A stretch of DNA of 64,000 nt. Source: Sinorhizobium sp. 6-70. GTDB taxonomy: Bacteria > Pseudomonadota > Alphaproteobacteria > Rhizobiales > Rhizobiaceae. Of the stretch, positions 1-8,308 are shown piece by piece (position 1 is the first letter of the stretch; each line of letters opens with the position of its first letter). A program made the translations under genes and the position numbers. The stretch covers positions 479,337 to 543,336 of the forward strand of contig NZ_JASKLS010000003.1 of assembly GCF_030124375.1 (NCBI RefSeq). The letters run 5' to 3'. A model generated the notes under the pieces. The model searched no databases. It was given only the letters and a program-made list of their open reading frames with translations, and was not told where the DNA came from.

Positions 1-54
1 GACCGTTCCGATGGAAATATCGAGATGTTGCGCAAGGCGCCGAATTCCCTTCAT
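1..54 (-). CDS. LacI-family transcriptional regulator, N-terminal fragment
   Basis: The first 18 codons read MKGIRRLAQHLDISIGTV, the opening of a LacI/GalR helix-turn-helix (helix RRLAQHL, turn, recognition start GTV). The rest lies outside the window. A strong ribosome binding site, GAGGAGGAT, sits at 65-73 in minus-strand sense about ten bases before the ATG. The gene is divergent from the sugar operon starting at 189 and shares with it an intergenic region holding a textbook LacI-type operator, so it is very probably the repressor of that operon and of itself. Its inducer cannot be inferred. Confidence 0.8.
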   Translation of the reverse strand, partial: MKGIRRLAQHLDISIGTV

Positions 55-100
55 CCCGAGTGTGATCCTCCTCATTCATCGGTCGGTCTCCGAATCCCTA

Positions 101-129
101 TTGACATGTTTCGGAAACTCCGCATAGTT
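101..129 (+). promoter_or_regulatory. Probable sigma-70 promoter of the sugar operon
   Basis: A perfect -35 hexamer TTGACA lies at 101-106. At a 17-base spacing the -10 region would fall at about 124-129 (ATAGTT), a weak match. The LacI-type operator begins at 130, just downstream of the -10, where a bound repressor would block RNA polymerase. The -10 assignment is inference. Confidence 0.55.
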
Positions 130-145
130 CCGTAAACGTTTACGG
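130..145. promoter_or_regulatory. LacI-family operator, perfect 16-bp palindrome
   Basis: CCGTAAACGTTTACGG is a perfect inverted repeat with the central CG step typical of LacI/GalR-family operators. It lies between a divergent LacI-type gene (start at 54) and a sugar uptake/catabolism operon (start at 189), so regulator, site and target are all visible. It overlaps the likely transcription start of the operon. Confidence 0.85.
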
Positions 146-188
146 CAGCCAAGACAAGGCGATTTCGTAGACTTGTGGGAGGAGGAAC

Positions 189-1217
189 GTGATTTTGCGC
201 GCAGTTCTGTGCGGGTGCGGAGCTATGGCCAAAGGTTGGCTGAAGGCGATCGTCACACACCGCGAACTTCAATCATCGATCCGCATCGTCGGGCTCGTCG
301 ACGTGAACGTCGAGGCAGCCCGGGCACTGGCGAAAGAGTTCGATCTCCCGGACGCGATCGTCGGTTCCGATCTCGATGCCGTGTTGAGCGAAACGAAGCC
401 GGATCTGCTCTTCGACATCGTCGTGCCCGCCGCCCGCCACGAGGTGGTTGCTGTCGGGTTGAGGCATGGATGCCACGTGCTCAGCGAGAAACCAATGGCG
501 ACCTCGCTCGCCGCCGGCAGGGAGCTTATCCGCCTTGCCGGTGAGGCCGGCAGGATCCACGCCGTCGTCCAGAACCGCCGCTTTATCTCCGGCGTACGCC
601 GTATCCGCCACTTCGTCGAAAGTGGCGCGATCGGCAAACTGACCGCTCTTCATTGCGACTTCTTCATCGGCGCGCATTTCGGCGGCTTCCGTGAAGAGAT
701 GGACAACGTTCTGCTCTTGGACATGGCGATCCATACCTTCGATGCGGCGCGCTTCATCGCCGACAAGACGCCGCTCGCGGTCTATTGCCACGAAAGCAAT
801 CCGCGCGGCTCCTGGTACGCGCACGGCGCAGCCGCGAACGCCATCTTCGAACTGTCGGACGACGTCACATTCACCTATCGCGGCTCGTGGTGCGCCGAGG
901 GCGCGAACACCAGTTGGGAAAGTCAATGGCGGATCATCGGCACCGAGGGCACATTGCTCTGGGATGGGGCCGAGAGCTTCCAGGCCAACAAGGTCGCCGG
1001 CAGCGAAGGCTTTCTGCGCGACCTGCTCGCGATCGAGGTCCCGGATCCGGCCGATCAGGCAGAGACACATGGCCACGCCAGCGTGATCGCAGATTTCGTC
1101 GCGGCCATCCGCTCCGGCAAGAAACCGGAAACGGCAAGTGACGACAACATCAACAGCCTTGCCATGGTTTTTGCGGCGATCGAAAGCGCCCGCTCCCGGC
1201 AGCGCGTGACAATTTGA
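189..1217 (+). CDS. Gfo/Idh/MocA-family NAD(P)-dependent oxidoreductase
   Basis: A 342-residue protein of the usual length for sugar or inositol dehydrogenases of this family. The N-terminal Rossmann motif GCGAMA (residues 9-14) and the conserved EKP at 100-102 mark the nucleotide domain; D178 and H182 in LDMAIHTFD match the catalytic DxxxH region. The start is GTG at 189 behind a strong GGGAGGAGG site. It is the first gene of an operon with a TIM-barrel isomerase and a CUT1 sugar ABC transporter, so it probably oxidises the imported sugar or a derivative to a keto-sugar. The exact substrate is unknown. Expression is probably LacI-controlled through the operator at 130-145. Confidence 0.85.
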   Translation: MILRAVLCGCGAMAKGWLKAIVTHRELQSSIRIVGLVDVNVEAARALAKEFDLPDAIVGSDLDAVLSETKPDLLFDIVVPAARHEVVAVGLRHGCHVLSEKPMATSLAAGRELIRLAGEAGRIHAVVQNRRFISGVRRIRHFVESGAIGKLTALHCDFFIGAHFGGFREEMDNVLLLDMAIHTFDAARFIADKTPLAVYCHESNPRGSWYAHGAAANAIFELSDDVTFTYRGSWCAEGANTSWESQWRIIGTEGTLLWDGAESFQANKVAGSEGFLRDLLAIEVPDPADQAETHGHASVIADFVAAIRSGKKPETASDDNINSLAMVFAAIESARSRQRVTI

Positions 1218-1225
1218 GGTATCTG

Positions 1226-2128
1226 ATGAGCAATCCAGCCAAATCCATCCGCATCGGCACCATGGTCAGCGCCACGAAAGGCGAGGCCGCCAAACGCATC
1301 GGACAGATTGCCGGCTTGGGCTTCGAAAGTTTCGAGCCTTTCTTCTGGCAGACGACCAACGGGCAGGACCTCGCCGAGCTTGGCAAGCGCTGCAGGGCGG
1401 CGATCGGCGATCGCGACATCACCATCTCGACGCTCGGCATGTTCGGCAATCCGTTGGAGGAGACCGACATCGACCTGCAGACGCTGCAGGGCTGGAAAGA
1501 TTGCATCGACAACGCGCATCACTTCGGCGCGACCTGCGTCGCGGGATTCACCGGCCGCATCCGTAATCGCCCGCTGACCGACAGCCTGCCGCGCTACAGG
1601 AAGATCTGGCGCGAGCTCGGCCAGCGCGCTGCGGACAAGGGCGTGAAGATCGCCTTCGAAAACTGCGCCATGGACGGGAACTGGGCGACGGGCGACTGGA
1701 ACATCGCCCACAATCCTGACGCCTGGGAACTGATGTTCAACGAGACGCCGGACGACCACATCGGCCTCGAATGGGAGCCCTGCCACCAGATGGTCTATCT
1801 GATCGACCCTCTGCCGCAGATTCGCAAATGGGCGCACAAGATTTTCCATGTGCATGGCAAGGATGCGACGATCCGCTGGGACGTCATCCGCGAGCACGGC
1901 ATCTTCGGCAAGGAGAAATTCGTCTTCATGCGCACGCCCGGTTTCGGCGACAGCAATTGGACGGACATCATCTCGGAACTCAGGCTCGCCGGCTGGTTCG
2001 GTTCGATCGACATCGAAGGCTGGCACGACCCGGTCTATCGCGATGCGCTTGAAATGACTGGCCAGGTCCACGCGCTCAACCACCTGAAAACGTGCCGGGG
2101 CGGCGATTTCGTCATCGATCCGGTCTGA
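1226..2128 (+). CDS. Sugar phosphate isomerase/epimerase (xylose isomerase-like TIM barrel)
   Basis: A 300-residue protein of the AP-endonuclease-2/xylose-isomerase-like barrel family. Likely metal ligands are visible in the expected order: E145 in IAFENC, E182/E184 and H187 in GLEWEPCHQ, H210 in HVHGKDA and E264 in SIDIEGWHD. The ATG at 1226 was chosen because GAGGT precedes it by six bases; an upstream in-frame TTG at 1214 would overlap the dehydrogenase gene. The pairing of such an isomerase with a Gfo/Idh/MocA dehydrogenase is typical of inositol and rare-sugar pathways, where the two act on successive keto intermediates. The substrate is not identifiable. Confidence 0.82.
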   Translation: MSNPAKSIRIGTMVSATKGEAAKRIGQIAGLGFESFEPFFWQTTNGQDLAELGKRCRAAIGDRDITISTLGMFGNPLEETDIDLQTLQGWKDCIDNAHHFGATCVAGFTGRIRNRPLTDSLPRYRKIWRELGQRAADKGVKIAFENCAMDGNWATGDWNIAHNPDAWELMFNETPDDHIGLEWEPCHQMVYLIDPLPQIRKWAHKIFHVHGKDATIRWDVIREHGIFGKEKFVFMRTPGFGDSNWTDIISELRLAGWFGSIDIEGWHDPVYRDALEMTGQVHALNHLKTCRGGDFVIDPV

Positions 2129-2190
2129 GACATGCCCGACGACCGGCGTGGAGGATGCCGGTCGCGGGACAACCATGAGAGGAGGAGACT

Positions 2191-3420
2191 ATGGGTATTC
2201 GCAGATTTGCTATCCTGGGCACGGTCGTCCTTGGCACTTCGCTAGCGGCATTCGCCGCCAGTGCCGAAGATGTGACGATCAGTGTTTGGTCGCTGGACCG
2301 AGACATTCAGCCGGCGCCAAACTTGATCAACGATTTCAATAAACTGAACACAGGAATTAAAGTCGAATATCGCCAGATCCAGTTCGACGACGTGGTCAGC
2401 GAGGCGATGCGCGCCTATTCGACAGGACAGGCACCCGACATCATTGCGGTCGACAATCCGGAGCACGCGCTTTTTTCGTCGCGCGGCGCTTTCCTCGACC
2501 TCACCGACATGATCGCAAAATCGTCGGTCGTCAAAGCCGAGAATTATTTTCCGGGGCCGCTCGCCTCGGTGACCTGGGAAGGAAAATATTACGGGATTCC
2601 CAAGGCGACCAATACGATCGCGCTCTACTACAACAAGGACATGTTCAAGGCGAAAGGCCTTGACCCGAACAAACCGCCGCAGACCTGGGATGAACTGGTA
2701 GAGGCGGCGCGCAAGCTGACGGACCCGGCCGCGAACGTCTACGGCCTGACCTTCTCGGCCAAGGCGAACGAAGAGGGGACGTTCCAGTTTTTGCCCTGGG
2801 CGCAGATGGCCGGCGGCAGCTATGATGCGATCAACTCGGACGGCGCGGTCAAGGCGCTCGATGTCTGGAAGAAGATCATAGACGAGAAGTTGGCGTCTCC
2901 GGACACGCTGACGCGAAGCCAATGGGATTCGACCGGCACCTTCAACTCAGGCAATGCCGCGATGGCGATCTCCGGGCCGTGGGAACTGGACCGGATGATC
3001 AAGGAAGCCAAATTCGACTGGGGCGTCGCCCTGTTGCCCGTGCCGGAGCCCGGCGCCGAACGCTCCTCGGCCATGGGTGATTTCAACTGGGCGATTTTTG
3101 CCAACACCGAGCACCCGGCGGAAGCCTTCAAGGTTCTGGAATATTTCGTCTCGCAGGACAACCGGATGTTCAAGGACTTCGGGCAATTGCCGGCCCGTTC
3201 CGACATCTCCATCCCGCCGACTGGCGAACCGTTGAAGGATGCGGCGCTAAAGGTCTTCGTCGAGCAGCTGAAATACGCCAAACCCCGCGGTCCGCATCCG
3301 GCTTGGCCAAAAATCTCCAAAGCAATCCAGGACGCGATCCAGGCGGCTTTGACTGGTCAGATGAGTTCCAAGGACGCGCTTGACCAGGCGGCCGAGAAGA
3401 TCAAGGCGGTTCAGGGTTGA
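2191..3420 (+). CDS. Sugar ABC transporter, periplasmic substrate-binding protein (family 1, CUT1)
   Basis: A 409-residue periplasmic binding protein. A Sec signal peptide (charged MGIRR, hydrophobic stretch to about residue 20, AxA-type cleavage near residue 25, FAASA/ED) is followed by a family-1 extracellular solute-binding fold with motifs such as [19 protein letters not shown] and [14 protein letters not shown] good ribosome binding site (GAGAGGAGGAGAC) precedes the ATG. It delivers the sugar to the two permeases encoded downstream. Two hairpins in the 126-bp gap after the gene may stabilise its message and allow higher expression than the permeases. Confidence 0.9.
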   Translation: MGIRRFAILGTVVLGTSLAAFAASAEDVTISVWSLDRDIQPAPNLINDFNKLNTGIKVEYRQIQFDDVVSEAMRAYSTGQAPDIIAVDNPEHALFSSRGAFLDLTDMIAKSSVVKAENYFPGPLASVTWEGKYYGIPKATNTIALYYNKDMFKAKGLDPNKPPQTWDELVEAARKLTDPAANVYGLTFSAKANEEGTFQFLPWAQMAGGSYDAINSDGAVKALDVWKKIIDEKLASPDTLTRSQWDSTGTFNSGNAAMAISGPWELDRMIKEAKFDWGVALLPVPEPGAERSSAMGDFNWAIFANTEHPAEAFKVLEYFVSQDNRMFKDFGQLPARSDISIPPTGEPLKDAALKVFVEQLKYAKPRGPHPAWPKISKAIQDAIQAALTGQMSSKDALDQAAEKIKAVQG

Positions 3421-3426
3421 GAAATG

Positions 3427-3447
3427 CCGCCGCTCGCGCAGCGGCGG
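3427..3447 (+). promoter_or_regulatory. Intercistronic hairpin directly after the binding-protein gene
   Basis: A perfect 8-bp stem, CCGCCGCT (3427-3434) with AGCGGCGG (3440-3447), around a 5-base loop, starts six bases after the binding-protein stop codon. There is no T-run, so it is unlikely to be a full Rho-independent terminator. A stem here would fit 3' protection of the binding-protein mRNA or partial attenuation, as in other sugar ABC operons. Confidence 0.6.
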
Positions 3448-3496
3448 TAGGCATTCACCGGCGGATCCGGCATCCGCCCCTCGTTTCCTCCCGGAG

Positions 3497-3529
3497 GAGG
3501 CGATCTTTGGCTTCGGCCGGGATCGCCTC
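3497..3529 (+). promoter_or_regulatory. Second intercistronic hairpin, next to the permease ribosome binding site
   Basis: A perfect 9-bp stem, GAGGCGATC (3497-3505) with GATCGCCTC (3521-3529), is separated by a 15-base loop. It ends about two bases before the purine-rich ribosome binding site of the permease gene that starts at 3547, so it could influence translation initiation of that gene. Confidence 0.5.
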
Positions 3530-3546
3530 AGGGGAAGGGGATCGCC

Positions 3547-4449
3547 ATGAAGAGAATCCTATCCAGTGTTACGGACGGCAAGGGTTTCGACGTCGGCCTC
3601 GTCGTGCTGCCGCTCGCCTTCCTGTTCGTCATGTCCGGCCTGCCGCTCGTCTACAATGTCGTAATGAGCTTCCAGGAGGTCGACATGTTCAGTCTCGGCA
3701 GCTTCGCGCGACCCTTCGTCGGTTTCCGTAACTATGTCGACCTGTTCTCCCAGCCTGAAACCCGGCCGATCCTCTTCAACACGGCTCTGTTCGTGGTGGC
3801 TTCGATCGCCGGACAATTCGCGATCGGCTTCGGCCTTGCGCTGTTCTTCTGGACCAATTTTCCTGGCGCCTCATGGCTACGCGGGCTCTTCCTCGTCTCC
3901 TGGGTGATGCCGGGTCTCGTCGTCGGCGCCATCTGGAACTGGATCCTTTCCGGCGACTTCGGTGTTCTCAATTTCCTCCTGAGGGAAACGGGTGTCATCG
4001 ACGGCAATATCTTCTGGCGTTCCGATCCTAATTATTCCCTCTGGGCCGTCATCATCGCCAACATCTGGCTCGGCACGTCCTTCAACATGATCCTGCTTTC
4101 CGTTGGGCTCTCAGGTATACCGAAGGATCTCTACGAGGCGGCCGAACTCGACGGCGCCAACGCCCCCCAGCGCTTCTGGACGATTACACTGCCGATGATG
4201 CGTTCGACGATCGGCGCGATCATCGCACTCGGACTGATCTTCACCCTGCAGCAGTTCGACCTCTTCGCCGCGATCACATCGGGAGGGCCGAACAACACGT
4301 CCAACGTCACGCAATATTGGGCCTGGGACCTCTCCTTCCGCCAGTACGATTTTGCCAAGGGCGCGACGATTTCGGTGATCATGATCGTCTTCGTGATGTT
4401 CGCCTCGGTCGTCTATGTCCGCTCCACTCGTCATGAGGTCAGAGGATGA
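3547..4449 (+). CDS. Sugar ABC transporter permease (MalF-like, CUT1)
   Basis: A 300-residue inner-membrane protein with about six hydrophobic segments and the cytoplasmic EAA loop (LYEAAELDGANAPQRFW, about residues 195-211) that docks to the ATPase. The first permease of a CUT1 pair is normally MalF-like. The ATG follows GGGGAAGGGG. Its 3' end overlaps the next permease start by four bases (ATGA), indicating translational coupling. It forms the transmembrane channel with the product of the following gene. Confidence 0.88.
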   Translation: MKRILSSVTDGKGFDVGLVVLPLAFLFVMSGLPLVYNVVMSFQEVDMFSLGSFARPFVGFRNYVDLFSQPETRPILFNTALFVVASIAGQFAIGFGLALFFWTNFPGASWLRGLFLVSWVMPGLVVGAIWNWILSGDFGVLNFLLRETGVIDGNIFWRSDPNYSLWAVIIANIWLGTSFNMILLSVGLSGIPKDLYEAAELDGANAPQRFWTITLPMMRSTIGAIIALGLIFTLQQFDLFAAITSGGPNNTSNVTQYWAWDLSFRQYDFAKGATISVIMIVFVMFASVVYVRSTRHEVRG

Positions 4450-5273
4450 GCGAGCAAGTCCGCAACCGCTTGATGCTGGCCGTCGCACTCGTGCTCGCTG
4501 CCATCTATCTGTTCCCGCTCTACTGGATGTACATCACCGCGTTGAAGACCGGTTCGGCCATGTTCGCGACGCCACCGAAGTTTTGGCCGAGCGAGCCGCA
4601 ATGGAGCATCTACGCGGACGTCTGGCAAAGCCGGAACATGGGGCGCTACCTCTGGAACTCGCTGGTCATCGCATTCGGCGCGGTGGCGCTGATCTCGGTG
4701 CTCGGCGTCGGCTGCGCCTATGTTCTCGCGCGCTATCGCAATGTCTGGGTCGATATCGGCCTATTCCTTATCCTCATGCTGCAGGTGCTGCCGGCCTCGC
4801 TGATGATCACGCCCATCTTCGTCGGCTTCTCGCAGTTCGGGCTTCTCGAGACTCCGCGCTTTGCCGTCATCCTGGCGATCGCGGCCAAGAGCATGCCGTT
4901 CTTCGTGGTGCTCGTCCGGGCGACCTTCATGAGCGTGCCGATGGAACTCGAGGAGGCGGCGCTCGTCGACGGCAATTCGCGCATCGGCGCCTTCTTCAAC
5001 ATCGTCCTGCCGCTGGCGCGCAACGGTATTCTGGTAAGCGCAATCCTGATTTTCATGCAGGCCTTCGGCGAGTTCGTCTATTCGAAATCGATGATCCAGG
5101 CCGTCGAACTGCAGCCCGCCAGCGTCGGCCTGAATTCTTTCATGGGGCCGAACACCAATGAATGGAACAACATCATGGCTTACGCCACGATCTATGTGAC
5201 CCCGATTCTGGCAGCCTTCATTCTCTTGCAGCGCCGCATCGTTTCCGGCCTCACTTCGGGAGCCCTCAAATGA
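4446..5273 (+). CDS. Sugar ABC transporter permease (MalG-like, CUT1)
   Basis: A 275-residue membrane protein with the EAA-loop signature (ELEEAALVDGNSRIGAFF, about residues 167-184) and the typical MalG-like N-terminus with one membrane span followed by a short periplasmic stretch. The ATG overlaps the stop of the preceding permease, and its own stop overlaps the ATPase start in an ATGA arrangement, so the three membrane-complex genes are translationally coupled. Confidence 0.88.
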   Translation: MSEQVRNRLMLAVALVLAAIYLFPLYWMYITALKTGSAMFATPPKFWPSEPQWSIYADVWQSRNMGRYLWNSLVIAFGAVALISVLGVGCAYVLARYRNVWVDIGLFLILMLQVLPASLMITPIFVGFSQFGLLETPRFAVILAIAAKSMPFFVVLVRATFMSVPMELEEAALVDGNSRIGAFFNIVLPLARNGILVSAILIFMQAFGEFVYSKSMIQAVELQPASVGLNSFMGPNTNEWNNIMAYATIYVTPILAAFILLQRRIVSGLTSGALK

Positions 5274-6406
5274 CCCTTCAGATCGAACTCAACGGCGTCA
5301 ACAAGTTCTACGGTGCCTTTCACGCGCTGAAGGACATCAATCTCGCGATAGAGGAGGGGACCTTCGTCGCCCTCGTCGGCCCGTCCGGCTGCGGCAAGTC
5401 CACTTTGCTGCGTTCGCTCGCGGGTCTTGAGAAGATCTCGACCGGCCAGATGAAGATCGCCGGCGCGCTTATGAATGATGTTCCGCCCCGCAAGCGCGAT
5501 GTCGCGATGGTCTTCCAGTCCTACGCGCTCTATCCGCATATGACAGTCGAGGAGAACCTGACCTACAGCCTGCGCATCCGCGGCGTGAAGAAGGCCGAGG
5601 CGCGCAAGGCGGCGGAAGAAGTGGCGGCAACGACCGGCCTCTCGCATTTGATGAAGCGCTACCCGCGTGAACTCTCGGGCGGCCAGCGCCAACGTGTCGC
5701 GATGAGCCGAGCGATCATCCGCCACCCGAAAGCGTTCCTGTTCGACGAGCCGCTCTCCAATCTCGACGCGGCTCTTCGCGTGCACATGCGCAAGGAAATC
5801 CGCGCGCTGCATGACCGCCTCAAGGCAACATCCGTCTACGTGACGCACGACCAGATCGAGGCGATGACCATGGCCGACCATGTCGTCGTCATGCGCGACG
5901 GCATCATCGAGCAGCAGGGCCGACCGCTCGATCTTTATGACCGCCCCGCCAACAAATTCGTTGCGGGCTTCATAGGCTCGCCCGCGATGAACTTCATATC
6001 GGCGACCGTCGCGGAAGATGGTACGCATATCGTCCTCGACTTCGGCAAGACGCAGGCGAAACTCGCACTTGGCAGCCGCCTTGCGTCAGGCACGTCCGTT
6101 ACTGCAGGTATACGGCCAGAGCACATCAAGGTTGTTGCCGAAGGGCAGGGTGCTTTCGACGTCCCGGTCGGTATCGTCGAGTCGACCGGCTCGGCGACCT
6201 ACATCACGTCGGCGACCACGCCGGAATTGACGATCGTGGAGACCGGGCGCGGCGGGGCAAGAAGCGGTGAGATCATCGGCCTTGCGATAGACCCGGCGCA
6301 ATTGCATCTTTTTGACACCGCGACGGGCAAGCGAATTGAATCGGAAAACGGTCGCGTGGGCATCGAGCCGCCGATCCATCTCCATCTTGCGGGTCATGCG
6401 AGCTAA
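5270..6406 (+). CDS. Sugar ABC transporter ATP-binding protein (UgpC/MsmK/MalK type)
   Basis: A 378-residue ATPase with Walker A GPSGCGKST (37-45), signature LSGGQRQRV (135-143), Walker B AFLFDEP (155-161) and switch histidine H193. The extra C-terminal part of about 140 residues is the OB-like regulatory domain of MalK-type ATPases. The ATG at 5270, which overlaps the previous stop, was chosen over an upstream in-frame ATG at 5162 because the ABC domain begins immediately after it (MTLQIELNGVNKFYG). It powers import of the sugar. It is the last gene of the operon and is followed by a palindromic repeat. Confidence 0.9.
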   Translation: MTLQIELNGVNKFYGAFHALKDINLAIEEGTFVALVGPSGCGKSTLLRSLAGLEKISTGQMKIAGALMNDVPPRKRDVAMVFQSYALYPHMTVEENLTYSLRIRGVKKAEARKAAEEVAATTGLSHLMKRYPRELSGGQRQRVAMSRAIIRHPKAFLFDEPLSNLDAALRVHMRKEIRALHDRLKATSVYVTHDQIEAMTMADHVVVMRDGIIEQQGRPLDLYDRPANKFVAGFIGSPAMNFISATVAEDGTHIVLDFGKTQAKLALGSRLASGTSVTAGIRPEHIKVVAEGQGAFDVPVGIVESTGSATYITSATTPELTIVETGRGGARSGEIIGLAIDPAQLHLFDTATGKRIESENGRVGIEPPIHLHLAGHAS

Positions 6407-6500
6407 TACATGTCGCCAAAAAGTGTGCAGCGGTTTTGGTTGGGCGACATGCACGAAAACAAAGACCGAAAGCGCGTTGCATGAGGCCGTTTGAACGCGG
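6407..6500. repeat. RIME-like palindromic intergenic repeat
   Basis: Right after the ATPase stop lies a perfect 9-bp inverted repeat, CATGTCGCC (6409-6417) with GGCGACATG (6443-6451). Nested inside are CCAAAA and TTTTGG arms around a GTGTGCAGCGG core, and an AAAGACCGAAAGCGCG tail follows. This arrangement resembles the short mosaic palindromes (RIME type) found in hundreds of rhizobial intergenic regions; the assignment is from memory of those elements. Its position suggests a role as a 3' stem-loop of the transcript. Confidence 0.6.
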
Positions 6501-6563
6501 CCGCCTTGTCTAAGGAAACTGCATAACCGTTTGTTATTTAATGCATCTAAACGTTTCGAGTTT

Positions 6564-7319
6564 TTACGATCCGTTCCGGAGAGATGCCTTTCCTTCCGTT
6601 AGGTTAAGCATGAGCCGTTCCTGACCCACACGGATCACGTTTTCCATAGCGCTTCGGGCGCCGTCCTCGTCGCGGCGCTGGATCTCCTCGACGATGCGGA
6701 TATGCGCCATCGCAACGCGGTCGATTTCAGTATCATCGCGGGTTGGGCTCGTGAGTTTGAAGACGCCGATCAAGGCTGCTTCGATCAGGCTTCCCACCGT
6801 CCGCATGAAGGGGTTGAGCGAGGCTTCGAGCAGATGGAGGTGGAATTCGAGGTCGGCGTGCGCCAGCGTCTGGGCGCTGTGCCCGGCATCGCCCATGGCG
6901 ACGGCAAGCCGCATCATCTGGCTGATGTCCGCGTCGGACGCCCGTCGGGCTGCAAGGCTGGCGGCATAGGGCTCGAGGGCCAGTCTCACCTCGCTCAGGT
7001 GGTGCAGGAAGTCCTGGTCCACACCGACATTGAAATGCCAGGAGAGGACATCGCCGTCGAACAGGTTCCAATGCGTCCGCGGCATGACGCGCGTTCCGAT
7101 GCGCGCACGCGGGAAGACAAGCCCCTTCGCCGCAAGCGTCTTCATCGCTTCGCGCAGGACGGTGCGCGAGACATTGAAACGTGCCGCAAGCTCCACGTCG
7201 CCTGGCAGTATGTCGCCAACGGCAAATTCGCCGCCGACCACCGCCTGGCCCAGCTCGTCGACGACGAGCTGGTGGCTTGTGCGCTTTCGTGGTCGTTTGG
7301 CGAAGGTTTCCGGCGCCAT
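6564..7319 (-). CDS. GntR-family regulator, FCD (FadR-C) subfamily
   Basis: A 251-residue regulator with an N-terminal winged helix (about residues 13-80; SRTVLREAMKTLAAKG is the recognition helix region) and a C-terminal all-helical FCD domain whose metal/ligand residues are seen as D156 and H160 in HADLEFH. The sequence RARIGTRVMPRTHWNLFD resembles DgoR-like regulators of sugar-acid genes. It starts 20 bases after the YjfF-like permease and so is the last gene of the ABC operon it presumably controls. The effector is probably the imported sugar or a sugar acid derived from it. Confidence 0.85.
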   Translation of the reverse strand: MAPETFAKRPRKRTSHQLVVDELGQAVVGGEFAVGDILPGDVELAARFNVSRTVLREAMKTLAAKGLVFPRARIGTRVMPRTHWNLFDGDVLSWHFNVGVDQDFLHHLSEVRLALEPYAASLAARRASDADISQMMRLAVAMGDAGHSAQTLAHADLEFHLHLLEASLNPFMRTVGSLIEAALIGVFKLTSPTRDDTEIDRVAMAHIRIVEEIQRRDEDGARSAMENVIRVGQERLMLNLTEGKASLRNGS

Positions 7320-7339
7320 TCACAGGGTCCTCTGCTCAC

Positions 7340-8308
7340 TCAAGCGCGTTGTCGGGCATCGCGCGACAAATGGATGATCCCCTTCTGCAGGAGGATGAAG
7401 GCAAAGAGAAGCGCGCCGATCAGGATCTTCGTCCACCAACTGGAGAGCGATCCGTCGAAGGTTATGTAGGTCTGGATGAGGCCCTGGATGAAGAGGCCGA
7501 CAAGCGTTCCGGCAACGAAGCCCGATCCACCGGTCAGCAGCGTGCCGCCGATGACGACTGCGGTGATCGCATCAAGCTCAACACCGACTGCGGCGAGCGA
7601 ATAGCCGGCCGACGTGTAAAGCGAGAAGACGATCCCGGAGAGCCCCGCGAGCAGCCCCGAGAAGGCATAGATCTTGACCGTTGTGCTGGCGACCGGCACG
7701 CCCATGAGCTTTGCCGTCGCCGTGCCGCCGCCGAGCGCATAGACGTTCGTACCGAACCGGGTCCGGTGAGCAATCAGGATGCCGACGGCGAAGACCAGCA
7801 GCATCAGGCCGCCGATGAGGGTGATCCGTCCCCCGCCTGGCAGCTTGTAATAGAGCCCTTTCAATGTTGCGTAGAACGGATGCTTGATCGGGATGGAATC
7901 GATCGACAGCACGAAGGCCATGCCGCGCGCGAGGAACATTCCGGCCAGCGTCACGATGAAGGCCGGCATTTCGAGATAATGGATGATCACCCCCATCAGC
8001 GCACCGAACAGCGTGGTTATGGCGAGGACCAGCGCGAAGGCGACGAGCGGGTGCATGCTGGTGTGCTCCAGCACCACAGCGAGGAAGACGCCGGTGAAGG
8101 CGATGATAGAGCCCACCGAGAGATCGATGCCCCCCGAGAGAATGACGAAGGTCATGCCGACGGCGGCGATGCCGAGGAAGGCATTGTCGGTCAACAGATT
8201 GCCGATAACCCGGGTGGAGAGAATGTTCGGATATTGGGCGGCACAGAGCGCATAACTTAAGACGAAGATTAAGATTGTTGCCGTAAGAGGCAGATATTTC
8301 TGTTTCAT
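7340..8308 (-). CDS. yjfF: Ribose/galactofuranose-type ABC transporter permease (YjfF-like)
   Basis: A 322-residue membrane permease of the CUT2 (RbsC) family with eight or more hydrophobic segments and the family hallmark GGIDLSVGSIIAF near residue 60. The paired permease next to it, the two-domain ATPase and the binding protein match the Ytf/Yjf galactofuranose importer set. Its start overlaps the stop of the YtfT-like gene by four bases. The exact substrate in this organism is inference from E. coli YtfQ. Confidence 0.8.
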   Translation of the reverse strand: MKQKYLPLTATILIFVLSYALCAAQYPNILSTRVIGNLLTDNAFLGIAAVGMTFVILSGGIDLSVGSIIAFTGVFLAVVLEHTSMHPLVAFALVLAITTLFGALMGVIIHYLEMPAFIVTLAGMFLARGMAFVLSIDSIPIKHPFYATLKGLYYKLPGGGRITLIGGLMLLVFAVGILIAHRTRFGTNVYALGGGTATAKLMGVPVASTTVKIYAFSGLLAGLSGIVFSLYTSAGYSLAAVGVELDAITAVVIGGTLLTGGSGFVAGTLVGLFIQGLIQTYITFDGSLSSWWTKILIGALLFAFILLQKGIIHLSRDARQRA

